From Acidobacteriota bacterium (lineage in GTDB: Bacteria; Acidobacteriota; Terriglobia; Acidoferrales; 2-02-FULL-67-57): a DNA stretch of 5,087 bases. The position numbers and the translations under genes were made by a program. Where the stretch lies: assembly GCA_016210895.1 (NCBI GenBank), contig JACQTG010000176.1:1-5087 (forward strand). Reading direction: 5' to 3'. How positions within the stretch are numbered: position 1 is the stretch's first letter; the number at the start of each line of letters is the position of its first letter. The notes beneath the pieces are model-generated. The model saw nothing but the letters and a program-made list of their open reading frames with translations. It was not told the origin of the DNA and made no database searches. Of the stretch, positions 1 to 5,087 are shown one piece after another.

Positions 1-559
1 CGAGGGGCGGAAAGCGCTCACCGGCGTAGTCGTAGCCGGCGCGTGCCAGGCTGACGTTTTGGTCTATGATCGGCTTCCCCTTGTGGGCAAAGGTATCGCT
101 GAGAACGCCGGTCGTCACCTCAAAGTCGAGGCCGAGCAGAAACAGCAGGGCGCCCAGCGCCACGGTGTTCTGCATCACCGGCTCGATGCGTCCCAACGAC
201 TTGGTCAGCTCGCCGATGGGCAGTGGGGCCACGAGCACGTTGTCGCGCAGGGGGATATCACAGCGCAGCTTGTCGGCATTGAAGAGGATGACGCCGCCAG
301 CTTCCACCTCCGGAGCGTGGCGCTCGATGGAGTCCTGGTTCAAGGCGATGAGAGCGTTCAGGTGATCGCCGTGCGAGCTGACCTTGTCCTGTCCCAAGCG
401 CACGCGCAACCAGATGTGGCCGCCGCGGATGACCGATTGGTAGCTGTTGTAGGCATACACGTAGAGCCCCAGGCGGGCAGCGGTTTTGGCCAAGGTGTCG
501 CCCGTCTTGTCGAGGCCATCACCGGCTGCACCCCCGATACCAATTGTGACATCGGTCAT
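1..559 (-). CDS. korA: 2-oxoacid:acceptor oxidoreductase subunit alpha, N-terminal part (KorA type; runs off left edge)
   Basis: Read on the minus strand from ATG at 559-557, this frame stays open for 186 codons to the window edge, so the 3' end is missing. The visible protein is the gamma-type domain that opens fused KorA alpha subunits. It shows a glycine-rich start (GIGGAAGDG, residues 7-15), then a helix and the family motif SYQSVIRGGH (residues 39-48), followed by 'LNALIALNQDSIERH'. Members of this family take part in CoA-dependent oxidative decarboxylation of 2-oxoacids, such as 2-oxoglutarate or pyruvate, with ferredoxin as acceptor. They act in the cytoplasm with a KorB beta subunit that binds thiamine diphosphate; korB would be expected further left, outside the window. 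Fused alpha subunits are usually near 600 residues, so about a third is seen. A GAGGAAA ribosome-binding site (573-567) lies about 7 bases before the ATG. Family assignment is firm; the substrate is not determinable. Confidence 0.9.
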   Translation of the reverse strand, partial: MTDVTIGIGGAAGDGLDKTGDTLAKTAARLGLYVYAYNSYQSVIRGGHIWLRVRLGQDKVSSHGDHLNALIALNQDSIERHAPEVEAGGVILFNADKLRCDIPLRDNVLVAPLPIGELTKSLGRIEPVMQNTVALGALLFLLGLDFEVTTGVLSDTFAHKGKPIIDQNVSLARAGYDYAGERFPPL

Positions 560-566
560 GGTGAAG

Positions 567-573
567 TTTCCTC
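567..573 (-). promoter_or_regulatory. Shine-Dalgarno site of korA
   Basis: The minus strand reads GAGGAAA here, followed by CTTCACC and then the ATG of korA. The spacing of about 7-9 bases supports this ATG as the true start, and it agrees with the protein beginning directly with the conserved glycine-rich strand. Confidence 0.65.
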
Positions 574-669
574 AGCGCTCAGAAATTTTCATCCCCTGCG
601 GGTCTGAGGCGGGGGTCTATGACATGCGTGCGAGTTGGGAAGAGGCGAAAAGGGGAGAAGGGTTGCCGA

Positions 670-698
670 TACCCTCCTGCTTTCACCTTACCTCCTGC
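670..698 (-). repeat. Two-copy direct repeat GCAGGAGG(G)TA
   Basis: Copies at 698-689 and 680-670 on the minus strand differ by one inserted G and are 18-19 bases apart in register, roughly two helical turns. They could be paired protein-binding sites, ribosome-binding decoys in the korA leader, or chance in purine-rich DNA. Confidence 0.4.
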
Positions 699-730
699 AC
701 CCTGTGTCAACCGTCCAGCCCGATGCTGCC

Positions 731-759
731 ATTAGACAATCGCCTGGGGCGCATGTCAA
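731..759 (-). promoter_or_regulatory. Sigma70-type promoter directed at korA
   Basis: On the minus strand a perfect -35 box TTGACA (759-754) is followed after exactly 17 bases by TCTAAT (736-731), which matches five of six positions of the -10 consensus. Transcription would start near 724 and give a leader of about 165 nt before the korA ATG. No other pair of boxes in this intergenic region fits as well. The match is seen directly; activity is inferred. Confidence 0.6.
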
Positions 760-875
760 GAAAGTTCCGGACAGTCACGGCTCAGGAGGCAAGCATCTCT
801 CTTGGGGGCGGCCTCGGCGATGAGTTCAGCCAAGCGTTGCTGGTGAGCCTAGGAGAGGGTAGCGCCACGCTCAAC

Positions 876-904
876 TTGCCAAGGGATTGACCTTCCTTTA
901 TCGT
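876..904 (+). promoter_or_regulatory. Candidate promoter of phoBR
   Basis: TTGCCA (876-881, five of six to the -35 consensus) is followed after 17 bases by TATCGT (899-904, four of six to the -10 consensus). The start would fall near 911, leaving only about 22 nt before the phoB ATG. A competing TTGACC at 887-892 has no good -10 partner. The match is modest, and an activator-dependent promoter is equally possible. Confidence 0.35.
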
Positions 905-932
905 TGCTGCTTACTGCTCTGTCTCGCTTATT

Positions 933-1628
933 ATGAAGCGCATTCTCATCATCGAGGACGATAAAGATATCGTCGAGCTGGTGCGCTACAACCTGGAAAA
1001 GGAAGGCTTCCAAGTGGTCGCCGCCGGCGATGGCCTCACCGGCTTGGCGCAGGTGAAGAGAACGGCGCCCGACCTCCTGATCCTCGATCTGATGTTGCCG
1101 CGACTTCCTGGTTTGGAGGTCTGCAAGGAAATCCGGCGGGACAGCAAGTTTGCCCGGCTCCCTGTCTTGATGCTAACCGCCCGCGGCGACGAAGCGGACC
1201 GGGTAGTGGGGTTGGAGCTGGGCGCGGACGACTACGTCACCAAACCCTTCAGCCCCCGGGAGCTAGTGGCGCGGGTCAAAGCCCTGCTGCGGCGGGTGGA
1301 ACCTGTGAGCGGGGGTGAGAAGCTCATCGAAGTCGGCCACTTGCGCGTTGATCCGGCGTCGTATCAAGTCACGCGGGCCGGCAAGCTACTGCCCCTGAGC
1401 ACGCTGGAATTCCGCCTGCTCTACTTCCTGGCTACCCATCCGAATAAGGTATTCAGCCGCGATCAACTGCTGGATGCCGTCTGGGGTCCCGAGCGCTTCG
1501 TCACCCCGCGCAGCGTGGACGTCTACGTGCGGCGCCTGCGAGAGAAGATCGAAGCCGACCCGGAAAACCCGGTTCACCTGAAGACCGTGCGGGGGGCCGG
1601 TTACCTCTTTGAAACCCGTGCGACTTAG
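933..1628 (+). CDS. phoB: Two-component response regulator, OmpR/PhoB family
   Basis: This 231-residue protein has the standard length and layout of PhoB. The receiver domain (about 1-120) shows the acidic pocket D9/D10, the phospho-acceptor D52 in LLILDLMLP, T82 and K104 in the 'VTKPF' motif. The C-terminal winged helix (about 130-228) ends in the typical 'SVDVYVRRLREKIE' recognition helix and 'VRGAGYLFE' wing. When phosphorylated by its partner kinase, such a protein binds DNA repeats and activates transcription. The ATG at 933 fits the family N-terminus (MKRILIIEDD) although no Shine-Dalgarno sequence precedes it. The stop lies inside the start of the downstream kinase gene, so the two are probably translated together. 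The OmpR/PhoB family is certain. The specific name PhoB rests on the PhoR-like partner and is likely but not proven. Confidence 0.9.
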   Translation: MKRILIIEDDKDIVELVRYNLEKEGFQVVAAGDGLTGLAQVKRTAPDLLILDLMLPRLPGLEVCKEIRRDSKFARLPVLMLTARGDEADRVVGLELGADDYVTKPFSPRELVARVKALLRRVEPVSGGEKLIEVGHLRVDPASYQVTRAGKLLPLSTLEFRLLYFLATHPNKVFSRDQLLDAVWGPERFVTPRSVDVYVRRLREKIEADPENPVHLKTVRGAGYLFETRAT

Positions 1629-3366
1629 CCTGTTCTGGAAACTCGGACTCACCTATCTTCTTTTGCTTTTCGCTGTTCTGCTAGCGGTTGACCTCTACGC
1701 TACCCGCGCCCTGCGCCGTGACTACCTGCGCGCTGGATACGCGGAACTCGAATCGTTGGCTCGTTTGGTGAAGGGCCGCCCGCCTCATTTCGATCAGGCC
1801 GAGGAATTGCAGGCTTGGGGGGACTGGCTAGCGCGCAGTGGCGCCAGAGTTACCGTCGTGGCCCGGGATGGCCGGGTCCTAGCCGATTCTGCCGAAGATC
1901 CGCGGAAGATGGAGAATCACGCCAACAGGCCAGAAATTCAAGAAGCCTTGGCGGTTGGCGAGGGACGCGCCGTGCGCCACAGTGCCACCCTCAATCGAGA
2001 CTTGGTCTATCTGGCCCTGCGTCACGAGCCGGAGCAAGGGCGGCAGGTAGTCATACGGTTGGCGGTGCCTCTGGCCCAAATCGACGAGGCGCTTGCCGAC
2101 ATCCGCTGGCGGTTGTGGACCGCCTCCGCGTTGATACTTATCCTGGCAGGCGGGATCTCGCTGCTTTTTTCCCGGCGTTTCTCCGGACGGATCGAGCGGC
2201 TGAAGCAGTTCGCTGGGCGGGTAGCGGCTGGCGACTTCCGTCCCCTGCCTCCCGAGGGTGCGGGCGATGAGTTGGCGCAACTGGCCCGGGCACTGAATGA
2301 AACTGCGACTCGGCTACACCAGACAATTCGGTCCTTGACCGACGAGCGCAACCGTTCCGCCGCCATCCTGCGCAGTATGGCGGAAGGGGTAGCCGTGATT
2401 GGGTCGGACGAGCGGATAGCGTTCTGCAACCAGGCGTTCTGCCAGGCAGTCAGCGTGGAAAGCGGAGTCTGCGAGGGTCAGGCGGCGACGGAGGTTATCC
2501 GGCAGGTCGACTTATTGGCGCTGGTCAAGAATGCTCTGGTGGGCGGCCACGGTGCGAGTAGCGAGGTAGAGATGGGGGGTGGGCGGTCGCGGAGCTTTAT
2601 GGCGACTGTGGCGCCGGTGCGCGGCGATGGCCCGACGGGGGCGGTCTTGGTGCTGCACGACATTAGCGAGCTGCGCCGGTTGGAGCGGGTGCGGCGCGAC
2701 TTCATCGCCAACGTCTCCCACGAGTTCAAGACCCCGTTGACAGCCATCCAGGGCTTTGCGGAAACACTTCTTGGCGGGGCGCTGGAGGACCCGCAGAACA
2801 GCCGACGATTTCTGGACATCATCCGCGACCACGCCGCCCGCCTGGGGCGGCTGACCGATGACCTGATGAAGCTCTCCTTGATCGAAGCGGGCAGACTGGA
2901 TTTGGAGTTTCGCTCCGTGCACGTATCGGAGGTGATTGACCCCTGTGTGGCGACGACCCGGCTGAAGGCGGCTGAAAAAAATCTAACCCTACTGGTAGAA
3001 CTATCCCCGGATCTGCCTGCTGTTCGAGGCGACACGCGCCGCCTGCAGGAAGTCCTGCAGAACCTGTTGGACAACGCTGTGCAGTACACCCCGTCCAGCG
3101 GCCGCATCACCGTGCGGGCGGCGCCACAGGGCAATCAAGTAGTTCTCTCGGTCAGCGACACGGGCATCGGTATTCCGCAGGCCGAGCAGGAGCGGATTTT
3201 CGAGCGGTTTTACCGCGTTGATGCTGCCCGTTCACGTGAGGTCGGCGGCACCGGCTTAGGGCTCTCAATCGCCAAGCATCTGGTGGAGGCCCACGGGGGT
3301 CGCATCACAGTCGAAAGCGAAGTCGGCCGTGGCTCCACCTTCACTGTTTTCCTTCCCGCTGCCTAG
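1618..3366 (+). CDS. phoR: Membrane sensor histidine kinase, PhoR type
   Basis: From GTG 1618 this is 582 residues. In order it has a first membrane helix (about 9-28), an extracytoplasmic domain (about 29-165) containing '[10 protein letters not shown]', a second helix (about 166-184), a HAMP linker (about 185-238), a PAS domain (about 250-352), the dimerisation domain with phospho-acceptor H368 in '[12 protein letters not shown]', and the ATPase domain with N box N486, DTGIGIP (514-520) and GGTGLGLS (543-550). All catalytic motifs are intact. This order is that of PhoR kinases with a large sensor domain, which phosphorylate PhoB when phosphate is scarce. The start is uncertain: GTG 1618 overlaps phoB by 11 bases, while TTG 1609 would add three residues and overlap by 20. 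Neither has a good ribosome-binding site, which suggests translational coupling to phoB. The true signal could be something other than phosphate. Confidence 0.88.
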   Translation: MRLSLFWKLGLTYLLLLFAVLLAVDLYATRALRRDYLRAGYAELESLARLVKGRPPHFDQAEELQAWGDWLARSGARVTVVARDGRVLADSAEDPRKMENHANRPEIQEALAVGEGRAVRHSATLNRDLVYLALRHEPEQGRQVVIRLAVPLAQIDEALADIRWRLWTASALILILAGGISLLFSRRFSGRIERLKQFAGRVAAGDFRPLPPEGAGDELAQLARALNETATRLHQTIRSLTDERNRSAAILRSMAEGVAVIGSDERIAFCNQAFCQAVSVESGVCEGQAATEVIRQVDLLALVKNALVGGHGASSEVEMGGGRSRSFMATVAPVRGDGPTGAVLVLHDISELRRLERVRRDFIANVSHEFKTPLTAIQGFAETLLGGALEDPQNSRRFLDIIRDHAARLGRLTDDLMKLSLIEAGRLDLEFRSVHVSEVIDPCVATTRLKAAEKNLTLLVELSPDLPAVRGDTRRLQEVLQNLLDNAVQYTPSSGRITVRAAPQGNQVVLSVSDTGIGIPQAEQERIFERFYRVDAARSREVGGTGLGLSIAKHLVEAHGGRITVESEVGRGSTFTVFLPAA

Positions 3367-3375
3367 TTTTAAGCC

Positions 3376-3393
3376 GTAACCAAAAATTCACAG
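3376..3393 (-). promoter_or_regulatory. Weak Pho-box-like element before the porin gene
   Basis: On the minus strand this reads CTGTGAA, four T, TGGTTAC. That is a loose version of the two-heptamer, four-base-spacer layout of the enterobacterial Pho box (CTGTCAT repeated); the heptamers match roughly five and four of seven positions. It lies 10 bases after the phoR stop and about 190 bases before the porin ATG. The PhoB site in this lineage is unknown, so chance is a strong alternative. Confidence 0.15.
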
Positions 3394-3570
3394 TCCCCTC
3401 ATTCTCCCGTTACTTGGTCCCCCGAATACTCGGCGTCGTGAAGCGTATGGCCTGGCTGCGAAAACTCGTCCAAGGCCTGTGGCCAGATGCGGAGACGCGC
3501 TGGCGTACTCGCTACTACATCTTCAAGCTCATCACCTGGGCTGCCCAAGTCGGAAGGTTGACCGAAAAAG

Positions 3571-3584
3571 AGGAGGAACAAGGA
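3571..3584 (+). promoter_or_regulatory. Strong Shine-Dalgarno site that sets the porin start
   Basis: AGGAGG (3571-3576) sits 8 bases before ATG 3585. This is the best ribosome-binding site in the window, and the ATG it serves begins a textbook signal peptide, so it outweighs the in-frame starts further upstream. Confidence 0.8.
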
Positions 3585-5087
3585 ATGAAAACCCCCATCA
3601 AACACCAGGCCACCCAGGCTTTGCTGGCGGCCTTTCTGTTTGCGGGCCCCCTGGTCGCCGAGGAGGCCGCGAAGATCACGGCTCCTCCACAGCCTTTGCA
3701 AGAGCAATTGCAGCAACAGCAGCAACGCATCCTGGAGCTGGAGCGGCGCTTGAAGCAGCAGGCGTTGCTTCTCGAGAAGCTCCAGCAAATGCTGGCCGAG
3801 CAGCCGACCAACGCTCCCGCTCCGGCGCCCAACTCCGCCTCTGCCGCTGCTCCTGCCCTCCAGGGCGTGAGCACGGCGCAGGAGGTGGAGCGGCTGTCGG
3901 GCGAGGTGGACGCGCTTGCCGAGCACAACAAGGAGCTCCAGGAGAAGGTCAACACTCTGGAGAAGAAATCCAATGATGCCGAGAAGAACCTGGGCGCAAA
4001 GGTCAAGGGCCTGGGCAATTTCACTTTCAGCGGCGACGTGCGCCTGCGCTACGAGCCCTTCTTCGGCGGCACGCTCTCGCAGGACCGCCACCGCGAGCGC
4101 GTGCGGCTTCGCTTCAACGCCATCGCCAAGTTCAGCGACGAGCTCACCGGCGGGCTGACCATCGCCAGCGGCGACGAGCTCGACCCCATCTCCACCAACC
4201 AGACTTTGACCAACTTCTTCCAGCGCAAGCCCATCGCCATCGACCGGGCGTTCATCCAGTATGCGCCGAACTGGTTCAAACCGCTGACGTTGACCGGAGG
4301 CAAATTCGGCTACACCTGGTACCGGACCGAGTTGACTCTCGACAACGACTTGAACCCGGAAGGTTTTTCGCAAGCCTTCTCGTTCAAGTTCGACAACCCG
4401 CTGTTCAAGCGCCTGGGGCTAGTAGGTTTCCAGCTCCCATTCCGGGAGACGGGCAGCTTCGACGACAGCTTCCTTTATGGGGGACAAATCCAGTCGGAGT
4501 GGAAGTTTGGCGAGCGGTTGAAGTTCGCCGGCTACGCCGCGTTCTACAATTGGCACCGGGCCGACCCTGTGCGGGCTGCGCAGGCGGCGGGCACCCTGAC
4601 CGGGAGCAGCAACGCCAACACCACCGCCCCGGGCGACCTGTTCGCCTCCAAGTTCGCGCTGTTCGATGTGATCGGGAGGTTAGACGTCGACACCGGTTCC
4701 ACACGGTGGCCGCTGCTGCTTCAACTGGATTTCGTCAATAACACCCGGGCCTGCGCCAACGTCTCCGTCGCTACCTGCAACCCGAAAGACCGCAGCGGCT
4801 GGTGGGCCGAGGTACAAGTGGGCCAGACCAAGAAAGAGCACGACGTCAACTTCGGCTACACCTTCATCCGCCTCGAGCGGGAGGCGGTGGTGGCGGCCTT
4901 CAACTTCAGCGACCTGCGCCAACCCACCAACGTCATCAGCCACCGCTTCAACTTCGGCTACCAGGCGTACCGCAACATTACCCTGAACTTCACCGCCCTG
5001 ATGGGCCGGGCGCTTCAGACCGCGACCAGCCCCACGGCCGAGCCCTGGCTGAAACGGCTCCAGTTCGATGTGGTCTACAAGTTCTAG
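3585..5087 (+). CDS. Putative outer-membrane porin with N-terminal coiled coil
   Basis: This is a complete 500-residue protein. Residues 1-25 form a signal peptide (basic start, hydrophobic core ALLAAFLFAGPLVA, cleavage after A25). A Gln-rich coiled coil follows (about 38-73, encoded partly by a CAG/CAA run), then an Ala/Pro linker (about 74-92) and a second coiled coil (about 98-136). From about residue 145 ('NFTFSGDVRLRYE') alternating polar and aromatic strands form a predicted beta-barrel that ends in 'FDVVYKF'; a C-terminal Phe is the usual signal for insertion by the Bam machinery. The layout resembles the putative porin families in which a periplasmic coiled coil precedes the barrel, and would let small solutes cross the outer membrane. 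C390 and C398 are the only cysteines and sit in one predicted loop. Its place after phoBR suggests phosphate or another anion as substrate, but this is inference. Porin class is well supported; the substrate is unknown. Confidence 0.85.
   Translation: MKTPIKHQATQALLAAFLFAGPLVAEEAAKITAPPQPLQEQLQQQQQRILELERRLKQQALLLEKLQQMLAEQPTNAPAPAPNSASAAAPALQGVSTAQEVERLSGEVDALAEHNKELQEKVNTLEKKSNDAEKNLGAKVKGLGNFTFSGDVRLRYEPFFGGTLSQDRHRERVRLRFNAIAKFSDELTGGLTIASGDELDPISTNQTLTNFFQRKPIAIDRAFIQYAPNWFKPLTLTGGKFGYTWYRTELTLDNDLNPEGFSQAFSFKFDNPLFKRLGLVGFQLPFRETGSFDDSFLYGGQIQSEWKFGERLKFAGYAAFYNWHRADPVRAAQAAGTLTGSSNANTTAPGDLFASKFALFDVIGRLDVDTGSTRWPLLLQLDFVNNTRACANVSVATCNPKDRSGWWAEVQVGQTKKEHDVNFGYTFIRLEREAVVAAFNFSDLRQPTNVISHRFNFGYQAYRNITLNFTALMGRALQTATSPTAEPWLKRLQFDVVYKF

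Larger units (their letters stand above)
560..724 (-). other. Predicted 5' leader of korA with a repeated GCAGGAGG element
   Basis: This is the stretch between the predicted transcription start and the korA ATG. On the minus strand it carries two near-identical elements, GCAGGAGGTA (698-689) and GCAGGAGGGTA (680-670), placed about 18 bases apart. Both contain a strong Shine-Dalgarno-like core far upstream of the gene. A short frame (686-579, 35 residues, GTG start) begins just after the first element but has noncoding-looking composition. A GC-rich inverted repeat lies at 593-599/609-615, but no run of T follows it, so it does not look like a terminator. No known riboswitch class was recognised. 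Confidence 0.3.
3367..3584 (+). other. phoR-porin spacer with an in-frame coding-like extension
   Basis: This 218-base stretch separates phoR from the porin start. Its left part (to about 3437) shows no convincing promoter or terminator. From GTG 3438 or ATG 3447 the reading frame of the porin is already open and continuous with it, encoding 49 or 46 extra residues (starting MAWLRKLVQG from ATG 3447) with aromatic and charged residues and mostly G or C at third codon positions, as in real genes here. No Shine-Dalgarno sequence precedes either start. It may be an extended N-terminus, an upstream peptide that lost its stop, or a chance open frame. With no terminator visible, the porin could be transcribed together with phoBR. 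Confidence 0.45.

Noticed and set aside
59..607. A 182-residue plus-strand open frame at the left end
   Set aside because: It lies antisense to korA, whose minus-strand frame carries clear family motifs and a ribosome-binding site; the plus-strand product has no recognisable domain.
593..615. GC-rich hairpin (CCCCTGC / GCGGGGG) in the divergent region
   Set aside because: No T run follows on either strand and both neighbours point away from it, so it is not an intrinsic terminator; the stem is short with a mismatch or wobble.
579..686. A 35-residue minus-strand frame in the korA leader
   Set aside because: The purine-rich site lies only about 4 bases before its GTG, and the peptide composition looks noncoding; kept only as part of the leader-repeat finding.
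753..890. A 45-residue plus-strand frame (MSRKFRTV...) between korA and phoB
   Set aside because: No ribosome-binding site, unremarkable composition, it overlaps the korA promoter, and it is not recognised as any known small protein.
3043..3060. Perfect inverted repeat CTGCAGGA-AG-TCCTGCAG
   Set aside because: It lies inside phoR and comes from the codons of a conserved Leu-Gln-Glu-Val-Leu-Gln helix, so it is explained by coding.
3376..3413. GTAAC...GTTAC inverted repeat after phoR as a terminator
   Set aside because: The arms are only 5 bases with a 28-base loop and no following T run, so it would not form a stable terminator hairpin.
3706..3727. CAG/CAA-rich run as a simple-sequence repeat
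   Set aside because: It encodes the Gln-rich coiled coil of the porin and is too short and imperfect to call a separate repeat or phase-variable tract.
3399..4373. A 324-residue minus-strand open frame opposite the porin
   Set aside because: Its Leu-rich, low-complexity product is the mirror of the Gln/Glu-rich coiled-coil codons of the porin; the plus strand has a signal peptide, strong ribosome-binding site and barrel features.

Overview
The window looks like GC-rich chromosomal DNA from a Gram-negative (two-membrane) bacterium. The outer-membrane evidence is a porin-type beta-barrel protein that has a signal peptide and ends in Phe. The PhoR style (a conserved '[10 protein letters not shown]' stretch in the sensor domain and '[12 protein letters not shown]' at the phospho-acceptor) and the 2-oxoacid:ferredoxin oxidoreductase would fit Acidobacteriota, Nitrospirota, NC10 or deltaproteobacterial lineages. 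The sequence alone does not allow a firmer placement.

Layout. (1) Positions 1-559, minus strand: the first 186 codons of a 2-oxoacid:acceptor oxidoreductase alpha subunit (KorA type), cut by the left window edge. This gene is missed by a closed-ORF search because its stop lies outside the window. (2) Positions 560-932: a 373-base divergent intergenic region. It holds a near-consensus sigma70-type promoter firing left toward korA (TTGACA, 17 bp, TCTAAT), a roughly 165-nt korA leader with two copies of a GCAGGAGG-type element, and a weaker candidate promoter firing right toward phoB. (3) Positions 933-3366, plus strand: an overlapping phoB-phoR two-component pair. (4) Positions 3367-3584: a spacer whose right part, from about 3438, is an open, coding-looking frame continuous with the next gene. 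(5) Positions 3585-5087, plus strand: a complete 500-residue putative porin that ends exactly at the right edge.

How the genes may work together. PhoR senses at the membrane and phosphorylates PhoB, which binds DNA through a winged helix. A beta-barrel porin directly downstream on the same strand is a natural output of such a regulon, for example phosphate or another anion crossing the outer membrane, but no pst or phoU gene is visible here, so this link is inference. KorA belongs to central carbon and ferredoxin metabolism and seems unrelated beyond sharing the intergenic region.

No exotic or clearly undescribed system is visible. The points most worth a second look are the in-frame, coding-like extension upstream of the porin signal peptide, the strong divergent promoter with its repeat-bearing leader, and the phoBR-porin linkage. 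No rRNA, tRNA, CRISPR array, insertion sequence or convincing intrinsic terminator was seen.
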